A DNA stretch of 64,000 bases from Burkholderiales bacterium (GTDB lineage: Bacteria; Pseudomonadota; Gammaproteobacteria; Burkholderiales; Burkholderiaceae_C): NCBI GenBank assembly GCA_030604135.1, contig JAUVWL010000022.1, forward strand, positions 1 through 64,000, read 5' to 3'. A program made the position numbers and the translations under genes. This document shows, piece by piece, positions 57,060 to 64,000 of the stretch (the stretch's first letter is position 1; every line of letters begins with the position of its first letter). The notes beneath the pieces were generated by a model. It had not been told where the DNA came from. It searched no databases and worked only from the letters and a program-made list of their open reading frames with translations.

Positions 57060-58003
57060 CAGATTTCGTAGTCTTCATCGGACCCCGACATGGCCCGCAT
57101 GATGCTCTCCCGGCTGAGACGGTCACTGAGCAATTCGGCAAAGCGCAGCACGAAGTGCCGCAGGTAGGTGCCTCTCTTGAAGGCCACCCTGGCCAGGTTG
57201 TGGCCGAACAGATGCGATGCCGGCCGAGCCACAAGGTCCGCCGACTGGTTCTCGCCGAGCACAGCCATTTCGGCCACGACACCCACTCCCATGCCCAGCT
57301 TCACGTACGTCTTGATGACATCCGAGTCGATCGCTTCCAGCACCACGTTGGGCTGCAGGTGCCGCTGGGCAAAGGCCTGATCGATACGGCTCCGACCGGT
57401 GAAGCTGGGGTGGTAGGTGACCAGGGGAACCTGCGCCAGGTCCTCCAGCGTGAGCCGTTCACGGTCCAGCAGCGGATGGCCGAACGGAAACACCAGCATG
57501 TGCTGCCATTCATAACAGGGCAATGTGACCAGCTCCGGGTATCGGGTCAGCGATTCCGTGGCCATGCCGATCTCGGCGACCTCTTCGAGCAACATGCGGG
57601 CGACCTGATCGGGCGACCCCTGGTGCAGACTGACCGCCACCTTGGGGTAGGCCTGTCGAAGCTTGGCCACAGGTCCTGGCAGCACGTAGCGGGCCTGGGT
57701 GTGTGTTGTGGCAATCGACAGTGTGCCACTGTCCTGGGCAGAGTACTGCTCACCGATGCGCCGCAGATTGTTCACCTCGCGCAGGATGATTTCGATGCTG
57801 CGCAAGACCTGCTGACCGGGCTCAGTCACCCTCTTGATGCGTTTCCCGTGGCGGGCAAAGATCTCGATACCCAGTTCGTCTTCGAGTTCGATGATGGCCT
57901 TCGAGACGCCTGGCTGAGAAGTGTGCAGGGCCTTGGCTGCCTCGGTCAGGTTCAGGTTGCGGCGAACCGCTTCCTGCACGAACTTGAACTGATGCAGGTT
58001 CAT
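57059..58003 (-). CDS. cysB: LysR-type regulator CysB
   Basis: Transcription factor of sulfur assimilation, 314 residues. The N-terminal winged helix-turn-helix MNLHQFKFVQEAVRRNLNLTEAA (in part) with TSQPGVSKAIIELEDELGIEIF and the CysB-specific ARHGKRIKRVTEPG identify CysB over general LysR proteins. The effector domain has TTHTQARYVLP and LHQGSPDQVARM and VTYHPSFTGRSRID. Effectors are expected to be N-acetylserine and sulfide/thiosulfate. The start overlaps the stop of cbiX as ATGA. Confidence 0.93.
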   Translation of the reverse strand: MNLHQFKFVQEAVRRNLNLTEAAKALHTSQPGVSKAIIELEDELGIEIFARHGKRIKRVTEPGQQVLRSIEIILREVNNLRRIGEQYSAQDSGTLSIATTHTQARYVLPGPVAKLRQAYPKVAVSLHQGSPDQVARMLLEEVAEIGMATESLTRYPELVTLPCYEWQHMLVFPFGHPLLDRERLTLEDLAQVPLVTYHPSFTGRSRIDQAFAQRHLQPNVVLEAIDSDVIKTYVKLGMGVGVVAEMAVLGENQSADLVARPASHLFGHNLARVAFKRGTYLRHFVLRFAELLSDRLSRESIMRAMSGSDEDYEI

Positions 58004-58365
58004 TCCGTGGGCTCCAGTGCGATTCGGGCCAACAGTTCCGTCAGGCGGGGATCCTCGCCGGCTGCTGGAAGCTTCTCCAGGTGGACGCCAGGGTGGGCCA
58101 GGCGAAGCTGCTCCATCAGGATGGGCACGTCTTCCCGGGCATGTTTGCCCATGCCGAAGAAAAGCGGCAGCACACGCAGGTGGGTCACACCCGACGCGAT
58201 CAATTCGGAAACCGCAGAGGACAGGTCGGGCTCACTGAGCTCAAGGTAGGCGCATCGCACGGCGACAGCCGGATCGGCCGCGGCGATGGCGGTGGCCACG
58301 GCTTCCACCGGCTGACGCCACAGCGGGTCCCTGGACCCGTGCGCAAAGACCACGATACCCCTCAT
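58000..58365 (-). CDS. cbiX: Sirohydrochlorin chelatase, single-domain (CbiX/SirB type)
   Basis: A 121-residue protein starting RGIVVFAHGSRDP, with RCAYLELSEPDL and LRVLPLFFGMGKHAREDVP, the CbiX/SirB chelatase motifs (His of AHGSRDP and of GKHAREDVP as metal ligands). It is half the length of two-domain CbiX proteins and must act as a dimer. Sirohydrochlorin receives iron (siroheme) or cobalt (cobalamin); linkage to cysB argues for siroheme in sulfite reduction. It starts 4 bases after lptG and overlaps cysB by ATGA. Confidence 0.87.
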   Translation of the reverse strand: MRGIVVFAHGSRDPLWRQPVEAVATAIAAADPAVAVRCAYLELSEPDLSSAVSELIASGVTHLRVLPLFFGMGKHAREDVPILMEQLRLAHPGVHLEKLPAAGEDPRLTELLARIALEPTE

Positions 58366-58369
58366 GTGA

Positions 58370-59488
58370 CTACCTCCTGAGCACCAGCCAGCCAAACGCA
58401 CCCAAGGACACGACCGAATAAATCAGCGCCGGCGAAGCCGCCGCCAACCACGGACGCCAGTCGTTGAGGTTGCCGATGTAGCCGAACACATTGTTCAGCA
58501 GGAAAAAGCTGATGCCGATCATCACGCCACCGAAGACATAGCCGGTGATGCTGCCCGATCGGAAGTGCAGGTAGGCAAAGGGCAAGGCGAGAACCACCAT
58601 CACCAGGCAGCTCAGGGGGTAGAACACCTTGCGCCAGAACTCGATTTCATAGCGTTGCGCCGTCTGGTTGTTCGCTTCAAGGTGCCGAACATAGGCAAAC
58701 AGATCGGTGGTTCGCATGCGATCAGGTCGAAGCAAGGCCACCGACACCATCTCTGCTGTCAAGGAGCTGGGCCAGCGAAGCTGATCTTCGGTGATCTTGT
58801 TGATCTGCGCAGAACTCAACCCCGCCGTGTCGAATTCTCGCCTTTGCACCCGTCGCAGCGTCCACGCCTCGTCCACCTCGATCTGGCCGGTGGCAGCTGT
58901 CATGGTCGAGACCAGAAACCCCTGGTTGTCGAACTCGAAAATTCGTATGTGGGTCAGTTCACCACCGGGCGTCATGGACTCAACGTTGACCGAAAAATTG
59001 CTGTACTCCTGACGTTCTTTCAGCCACGCTCCTGTCTGGCCTCCAACCAGGCGGCCCTGGTATCGGGCCTTGAGCAACTGGGCCGTCTTGTCCGTCTCGG
59101 GTGCCACATAGTCCCCGATGGCAAACGTGATCGCCACAAACACCACACCCATGCCGAGCATCATTCGAAGCGCACGCCAGGGACCGAGCCCGCTGGTTCG
59201 CAAGATGGTGTACTCCGAACCCTGTGCCATACGGGCCAGCACAAAAACCGCACCGATCAACACACCGATCGGCATCAGCTCGTAAACCCGGCTGGGCAGC
59301 AACAGGGTGACATACAGGAGGGCATGCCTGAGTTCGTAGATGCGCTCAGGCTCCAGGCGCGAAGGCCGCCCCAACGCCGCGAGTTCATCGACGAAGTCAA
59401 AGAAAAAGAAAAGCGACAGGAAGGCGATCAGTACGAACCCCACTGCCGTGAAAACCTCTTTGTAGAACCAGCGTTGCAAGGTGTTCAC
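58370..59488 (-). CDS. lptG: LPS export ABC transporter permease LptG
   Basis: Inner-membrane subunit of the LptB2FG complex, 372 residues: four transmembrane segments in the N-terminal part (NTLQRWFYKEVFTAVGFVLIA onward), TLLLPSRVYELMPIGVLIG and SEYTILRTSGLGPW, a large periplasmic beta-jellyroll, and a C-terminal pair of helices with FWRKVFYPLSCLVMVVLALPFA. It follows lptF by 61 bases. The proteins extract lipopolysaccharide with LptB and LptC. Confidence 0.95.
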   Translation of the reverse strand: MNTLQRWFYKEVFTAVGFVLIAFLSLFFFFDFVDELAALGRPSRLEPERIYELRHALLYVTLLLPSRVYELMPIGVLIGAVFVLARMAQGSEYTILRTSGLGPWRALRMMLGMGVVFVAITFAIGDYVAPETDKTAQLLKARYQGRLVGGQTGAWLKERQEYSNFSVNVESMTPGGELTHIRIFEFDNQGFLVSTMTAATGQIEVDEAWTLRRVQRREFDTAGLSSAQINKITEDQLRWPSSLTAEMVSVALLRPDRMRTTDLFAYVRHLEANNQTAQRYEIEFWRKVFYPLSCLVMVVLALPFAYLHFRSGSITGYVFGGVMIGISFFLLNNVFGYIGNLNDWRPWLAAASPALIYSVVSLGAFGWLVLRR

Positions 59489-59549
59489 TGGATCGTCCTC
59501 CGTGCTCTGTGCATGGGTATGGTCCAGGCAAGGAAGGGGCTTGCCATGT

Positions 59550-60668
59550 TCATGTACCCGCCTGCCCCTGTGGCTTTTCGTTCTGGCCGATGCGCGCCAA
59601 GGACCACAAGCTCACATTGTGGTGGCGTGCCAGCAACCAGCCAATGGCCAGCAAGAAAACGGTCCCATGCAACAGGAACAGCATGCTGCCCAGGCCCAAC
59701 ATTCCGCTGCCAACCCAGCGCTGACCCACGTTCAGAAAGTTGAAGTAGACAATGAAGGCGAACAGCGTGAAAAACAGGTTGCCGCCGCGACCCGCACGAG
59801 GGTTGCTCACGGTGGTTGCCACGCCAATGAGGACGAAATTGAACGCGGTCAGCGCCACACCGATACGCCATCCGAGTTCACCCTGGTTCTCCATCGTGGG
59901 CTCCTTCACGAGCTCCCAGCTCGGTCGTGCCTTTCGTGCGTGTTCGTTACGCGAAGAAATGCGTGCCACGCCAATCTGGGCTGCATACTCTTCGAACTCG
60001 CTGACCTTGAGCTCGCCAGTGTTGCTGATGTCCAGGCGCTGACCATTGCTCAGTATCAGGAACGGTCGACCTCCTATGGTTTCGATCCGCCCGGAACGAG
60101 CCGAAGTGACGTTCTCACTGCCGTCGTCTTCCAGTGTGGAGATGAAGATGTTGCGGCCCTCGGTGCCTTCGGCTGTGTCTCTGTCGATGAAGAACACCCG
60201 CCGCCCTCCGGATGACTCCTGAAACTCCCCCGGCGCGATGCGTTCAAGGTCGCCCCGGGCTTCGAACCGGTCCCGGAGCTCGTCGGTCTGCTGGTTGGAC
60301 CATGGCCACACGAACAGGACCATCAAAGTGATGACAATCAGCACAGGCCAGGAAAACCTCATCACCGGCTGGAGCACACCCCCCAGGGAACTGCCACTGG
60401 AGAACCAGATCACCATTTCGCTGTCCCGGTACATGCGCGACAGAGTCGACACGATCGCGATGAAAAGGGCCAGGGTGAGGATGGTGGGCATGCGTCCCAG
60501 CACCGTGTAGCCCAGCACCAGCATGATCTCCTCCGGGTTGACGCTGCCCTTGGAGGCCAGACCCAGGGTTCGGATCAGAAGCATGGTCAGCACAATGGTG
60601 AACAGAATCACCAGCGTCGCACCAAAGCTTCGCGCAAGCTCTCGTCGGATCGAAGAATGGAATAACAT
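59550..60668 (-). CDS. lptF: LPS export ABC transporter permease LptF
   Basis: The partner of LptG, 372 residues from the ATG at 60668 ([20 protein letters not shown]). It has transmembrane segments at about residues 19-39, 55-80 and 100-120, the coupling region [16 protein letters not shown], a periplasmic domain with VFFIDRD, and C-terminal helices. The frame is open further upstream but would overlap pepA. Only 28 bases separate its start from the divergent pepA start. Confidence 0.95.
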   Translation of the reverse strand: MLFHSSIRRELARSFGATLVILFTIVLTMLLIRTLGLASKGSVNPEEIMLVLGYTVLGRMPTILTLALFIAIVSTLSRMYRDSEMVIWFSSGSSLGGVLQPVMRFSWPVLIVITLMVLFVWPWSNQQTDELRDRFEARGDLERIAPGEFQESSGGRRVFFIDRDTAEGTEGRNIFISTLEDDGSENVTSARSGRIETIGGRPFLILSNGQRLDISNTGELKVSEFEEYAAQIGVARISSRNEHARKARPSWELVKEPTMENQGELGWRIGVALTAFNFVLIGVATTVSNPRAGRGGNLFFTLFAFIVYFNFLNVGQRWVGSGMLGLGSMLFLLHGTVFLLAIGWLLARHHNVSLWSLARIGQNEKPQGQAGT

Positions 60669-60683
60669 GAAAAGCGAAAGGCA

Positions 60684-60713
60684 GGAATACCCGATTATGA
60701 ACTTCGAACTCAA
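60684..60713 (-). promoter_or_regulatory. Possible lptF promoter inside the start of pepA
   Basis: On the minus strand, TTGAGT (60713-60708) and TATTCC (60689-60684) are spaced 18 bases, 16 bases upstream of the lptF start. The -35 element would overlap the first codons of pepA. Weak match to consensus. Confidence 0.3.
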
Positions 60714-62199
60714 AGCCCTGGCCGCGACCCAGATCGCCCCCCTGAATGTTGACGTTCTCATTGTGCTGGTGCCGGACGAGCCGACCTGGTCTGACGCCGG
60801 TCCGATCCTGGCGCCTTTGCTCAGGACGGCCCATGAAGACGGTCTGCTGGAGAAGGGTGCGGGGAAGACCGTGGCCTGCTTTCAGGTGCATGGTGTCAAG
60901 GCAAGCCAGTTGATCATGGTGCGCTGCAGCAGCTGTGAGCCTGCAGGCATCCGCACCGCCGTTGGAGCAGCCGCAAGCCTGCTCAAGCACCCAAGGGCCA
61001 AGCGCGTCGGTCTTGTCACCCACCTGCTGAAGTTGACACCTGAGGCGGTGGCCAGTGCAGTTCAGGCGGTGGCCCATGCCACCTATGTCTACACCTCCAC
61101 CAAGCCGTCGGCCAAGGCAAGACACCTTGAGCGCTGCCTGGTGCTGGCGGACCAGACTGGCCACCTCAAGAGTGGGCTGCAGCTGGGCCGAGCTAGGGTG
61201 GCCGGCGTTGAGTTCGCCCGCGAGTGGGCCAACCGGCCTGCCAACCATGCCACCCCTTCGATGCTGGCCGATGCCGCCAGAAAGCTGGGGAAGGCCAAGG
61301 ACTTCAGGACCCAGGTGCTTGGCCCCAAGCAGGTGGAGCAGCTGGGCATGGGCGCCTTTCTGTCCGTCGCTCGCGGGTCCGCCGAGCCCTTGCGCTTCAT
61401 CGTCATGGAGTACAACGGGGCGGCCCGAACCGACGCCCCGGTGGTGCTGGTCGGCAAGGGCATCACCTTCGACACCGGGGGTATCTCGATCAAACCGGCG
61501 GCAGGCATGGACGAGATGAAGTTCGACATGGGCGGTGCTGCCAGCGTGCTGGGCACCTTTGCTGCCCTGGCCGAATTGCGTCCTCGGATCAACGTGATTG
61601 GCCTCATCCCTGCCTGTGAAAACATGCCAGATGGACTTGCCACCAAGCCGGGGGATGTGGTCACCAGCATGAGCGGGCAGACCATCGAGGTCCTCAACAC
61701 CGACGCCGAAGGGCGGCTGATCCTGTGTGATGCGTTGTCGTACGCAGCCCGGTTCAAGCCACGAAGCGTCATCGACATTGCCACCCTCACTGGCGCCTGC
61801 GTGATCGCCTTGGGCGGCGTGCGATCCGGACTGTTCAGCCCGGACGACGAACTCGCCAGGCAGTTGCAGCAGGCCGGAGAGGATGCGCTGGATCCCTGCT
61901 GGCGCATGCCCCTGGACGATGAATACGCAGAAGGTCTGAAGTCCAATTTTGCGGACATGGCCAATGTCGCGGGACGCGAAGCGGGGTCCGTGACCGCGGC
62001 CAAGTTCCTGCAGAAGTTCGCCGGCGGGATGCGCTGGGCGCACCTGGACATCGCGGGCACTGCGTGGAAGAGCGGGGCCGCCAAAGGCGCGACCGGCCGT
62101 CCGGTGCCCTTGTTGCTCGAGTACTTGCAATCCGAGGCCAAGCACCAGGCACCTGTTTCTTCGAAAGCCAAGTCCCGGTCTCCGGCTTCGCGCGCCTGA
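60697..62199 (+). CDS. pepA: Leucyl aminopeptidase (M17)
   Basis: Cytosolic manganese/zinc aminopeptidase, which in some bacteria also binds DNA. The protein has 500 residues from the ATG at 60697. The N-terminal macro-like domain precedes the catalytic domain with [43 protein letters not shown] and the M17 signature [21 protein letters not shown] follows. The tail of about 20 residues ([17 protein letters not shown]) is a variable basic extension. Divergent from lptF and followed by holC, a common arrangement. Confidence 0.96.
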   Translation: MNFELKALAATQIAPLNVDVLIVLVPDEPTWSDAGPILAPLLRTAHEDGLLEKGAGKTVACFQVHGVKASQLIMVRCSSCEPAGIRTAVGAAASLLKHPRAKRVGLVTHLLKLTPEAVASAVQAVAHATYVYTSTKPSAKARHLERCLVLADQTGHLKSGLQLGRARVAGVEFAREWANRPANHATPSMLADAARKLGKAKDFRTQVLGPKQVEQLGMGAFLSVARGSAEPLRFIVMEYNGAARTDAPVVLVGKGITFDTGGISIKPAAGMDEMKFDMGGAASVLGTFAALAELRPRINVIGLIPACENMPDGLATKPGDVVTSMSGQTIEVLNTDAEGRLILCDALSYAARFKPRSVIDIATLTGACVIALGGVRSGLFSPDDELARQLQQAGEDALDPCWRMPLDDEYAEGLKSNFADMANVAGREAGSVTAAKFLQKFAGGMRWAHLDIAGTAWKSGAAKGATGRPVPLLLEYLQSEAKHQAPVSSKAKSRSPASRA

Positions 62200-62216
62200 A
62201 CGGTTGGGGGGACAAG

Positions 62217-62639
62217 GTGGTCGCGGTGGCCTTTCATGTAAACGTGCCTGACAAGGTGAGCTACGCCTGTCGCCTGCTGAGAAAGGCTTATCTGAAGGGA
62301 TCCCGTTGTCGGGTTGTGGGCCGTCAGGAGGACCTTCTCGCCCTCGACAGCGCCCTGTGGACGCGTGCGCCGGGTGAGTTCCTGGCGCACAGCACCGACA
62401 CCGACCCCCCTTCTGTCCGCGAGCGATCATCGATTCACCTTGGGTATGACACGGCATCGGCGGTGGACGTTCTGGTCTTGCTGGGCGGGGCAGATGCCCC
62501 TGCCGACACCGCACAGGTTGAGCGCGTGATCGAGGTGGTTTCTGCGGACGAACTGGATCGGGAGCAGGCGCGAGCAAGGTGGAAGCGCTACCGGCAACAG
62601 GGCATCGAGCCCACGCTCCACGACCTGGCCGCGCCATGA
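62217..62639 (+). CDS. holC: DNA polymerase III subunit chi
   Basis: Clamp-loader-associated subunit that binds SSB, 140 residues. GTG at 62217 (preceded by TTGGGGGGACAAG) is the best start, giving VAVAFHVNVPDKVSYACRLLRKAY at the N-terminus. RVVGRQEDLLALDSALW, GEFLAHS and LGYD follow, then LDREQARARWKRYRQQG near the end, typical of HolC. The frame upstream of 62217 lies inside pepA. Order pepA-holC is common in proteobacteria. Confidence 0.9.
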   Translation: MVAVAFHVNVPDKVSYACRLLRKAYLKGSRCRVVGRQEDLLALDSALWTRAPGEFLAHSTDTDPPSVRERSSIHLGYDTASAVDVLVLLGGADAPADTAQVERVIEVVSADELDREQARARWKRYRQQGIEPTLHDLAAP

Positions 62640-62826
62640 TGGGTTTGTCTCGATCAAATAGTCTAATGGGGTATGCAGGGAAGTGATTTACCCTCGGGCA
62701 AACCCTTGGGCCGAGCTCCGCATCCCACGCGACCAAGGAATCGTGTGCGGTTTTCGGGTATCTTTATGGGTGTGGAGAAAAAAGTTCCCTCCGCGTCTCA
62801 ACATCCATTCCTTTCTGAGGATTTCT

Positions 62827-64000
62827 ATGCAACTGAACCTGAAACTGGCCGTGATCGCAGCGGCCGTTGCCCTGGCCGCCTGCGGCAAAAAAGAAGAGGC
62901 GGCACCTGCTGCGGCCTCGGCCCCTGCAGCTGCGCCTGCCCAGGTGATCAAGATCGGTCACGTCGGACCCACCAGCGGCGCCATTGCACACCTCGGTAAA
63001 GACAACGAAAACGGCGCCCGCATGGCCATTGAGGAGCTCAATGCCGCAGGCCTGACCATCGGCGGCGCTCCGGTCACCTTCGAGCTGCTGGCTGAAGATG
63101 ACGCCGCAGATCCCCGTCAAGGTGTTGCTGCCGCGCAGAAGCTGATCGACGCCCAGGTGGCTGGCGTCGTGGGGCACCTGAACTCAGGTACAACCATCCC
63201 GGCTTCCCAGCTGTACCACGACGCAGGACTGGTTCAGATTTCACCATCCGCGACCAACCCCCAATACACCCGCCAGGGTTTCCCCGGCGTGTTCCGTATG
63301 GTGGCGGACGACACCCAGCTGGGTGGCACCCTGGGCCGGTACGCCGTTGAAACACTGGGCGCCAAGAACGTGGCCGTGATCGACGACCGCACGGCTTATG
63401 GCCAGGGTGTTGCCGACGAGTTCGAGAAGGCTGTTGTGGCCGCTGGCGGTACCGTGATCGGTCGCGAGTTCACCAACGACAAGGCCACCGACTTCAACGC
63501 CATTCTGACCACGCTGCGTGCCCGCAATCCCGATGTGGTGTTCTTCGGCGGCATGGACGCCGTGGCCGGCCCGATGCTGCGTCAGATGCAGCAGTTGGGC
63601 ATCAATGCCAAGTTCATGGGTGGTGATGGCATCTGCACCGGTGAACTGCCCAGGCTGGCCGCAGACGCGCTGGGTGAAGAGCGTGTGTTCTGCGCCGAGG
63701 CTGGCGGTGTCGAGGGCGACGAACGTGCCGGCATGGACAAGTTCCGCGCCGACTTCCGCGCCAAATTCGGCATGGATGTCCAAGTCTACGCTCCGTACGT
63801 CTACGACGCCGTGAAGGTCATGGCCAGTGCCATGGTGACCGCAGGTTCGGCTGACCCGGCTGCCTACCTGCCTGCCCTCAAGGCGATCGATCACCAGGGC
63901 GTGACCGGTCGCATCCGTTTTGACGAGAAGGGCGACATCGTCAACGGGGCCCTCACGCTCATGACCTATAAGGGTGGCGAGCGTACCACCATTGCCGTGA
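62827..64000 (+). CDS. Branched-chain amino acid-type ABC transporter substrate-binding lipoprotein (3' partial)
   Basis: A Leu/Ile/Val-binding-protein family member (LivJ/LivK-like). Residues 1-19 are a signal with lipobox LAAC, so the mature protein is probably lipid-anchored, followed by an Ala-rich linker and KIGHVGPTSGAIAHLGKDNENGARMA (in part), VVGHLNSGTTIPASQLYHDAG, SATNPQYT, AYGQGVADEF, and APYVYDAVKVMASAM. It starts at the ATG at 62827 behind GAGGATTTCT and runs off the right edge after TIAV, so only a residue or few are missing. The permease and ATPase genes, if linked, lie outside. The ligand cannot be told. Confidence 0.9.
   Translation, partial: MQLNLKLAVIAAAVALAACGKKEEAAPAAASAPAAAPAQVIKIGHVGPTSGAIAHLGKDNENGARMAIEELNAAGLTIGGAPVTFELLAEDDAADPRQGVAAAQKLIDAQVAGVVGHLNSGTTIPASQLYHDAGLVQISPSATNPQYTRQGFPGVFRMVADDTQLGGTLGRYAVETLGAKNVAVIDDRTAYGQGVADEFEKAVVAAGGTVIGREFTNDKATDFNAILTTLRARNPDVVFFGGMDAVAGPMLRQMQQLGINAKFMGGDGICTGELPRLAADALGEERVFCAEAGGVEGDERAGMDKFRADFRAKFGMDVQVYAPYVYDAVKVMASAMVTAGSADPAAYLPALKAIDHQGVTGRIRFDEKGDIVNGALTLMTYKGGERTTIAV

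Noticed and set aside
60244-62736. Long open frame antisense to pepA and holC (830 codons)
   Set aside because: It crosses three genes with clear motifs and has no recognisable domain; a by-product of high GC at third codon positions.

Overview
The window is a stretch of a GC-rich bacterial chromosome. Gene content (complete Na+-NQR, KdsA, LptFG, HrpA, TRAP/TAXI and Liv-type solute-binding proteins) and the protein sequences suggest a betaproteobacterium of the Burkholderiales, probably Comamonadaceae and possibly Hydrogenophaga-like. That placement is inference from family resemblance, not a search. Genes are tightly packed. No rRNA, tRNA, CRISPR array, prophage or insertion sequence was seen, and no gap between genes exceeds 300 bases.

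Positions 1-13084 hold one long plus-strand operon for late cobalamin synthesis, corrinoid salvage and B12 uptake: cobB (5' end outside the window), a cytosolic BtuF-like protein, cobU, btuF-btuC-btuD, cobO, bioB, cbiB, cobD, cobQ, cobT, cobS and the phosphatase cobC. Most neighbours overlap by 4 to 8 bases or are separated by a few bases. A biotin synthase gene sits in the middle. A DUF445 membrane protein follows, then a complete sodium-pumping NADH:quinone reductase module, nqrABCDEF-apbE-nqrM (14647-21905), which includes the flavin transferase and the iron-site maturation factor.

Positions 21950-39960 are mixed: endonuclease III, two transporters (an AEC carrier and a DUF1850/TRAP/TAXI set), a secreted subtilase, a secreted protein with V-x-V-M-G repeats, xerD, dbpA, a pair of translationally coupled sensor kinases, a DUF455 protein, a gamma carbonic anhydrase and hslO. 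On the minus strand, pyrG-kdsA-DUF1330-eno-ftsB-NadR-like ATPase (44199-38958) forms a housekeeping operon. Next come coaBC, a Tat-exported metallo-beta-lactamase-fold hydrolase with a promoter-proximal dyad, a polyphosphate kinase 2, argA, hrpA, a FecR/SPOR protein divergent from an exported Rieske protein, an aminotransferase, the operon lptF-lptG-cbiX-cysB (minus strand), pepA, holC and a Liv-type binding lipoprotein cut by the window end.

The most unusual feature is a short GC-rich repeat family of roughly 75-85 bp with a CCCCC/GGGGG palindromic core and almost no stop codons in any frame. It occurs as an in-frame tandem pair inside cobQ, in frame and in the opposite orientation inside hrpA, as the coding sequence of the C-terminal tail of btuF, and as a compound intergenic copy touching the end of ppk2. 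It behaves like a protein-tolerated palindromic element, comparable in style to Rickettsia palindromic elements.
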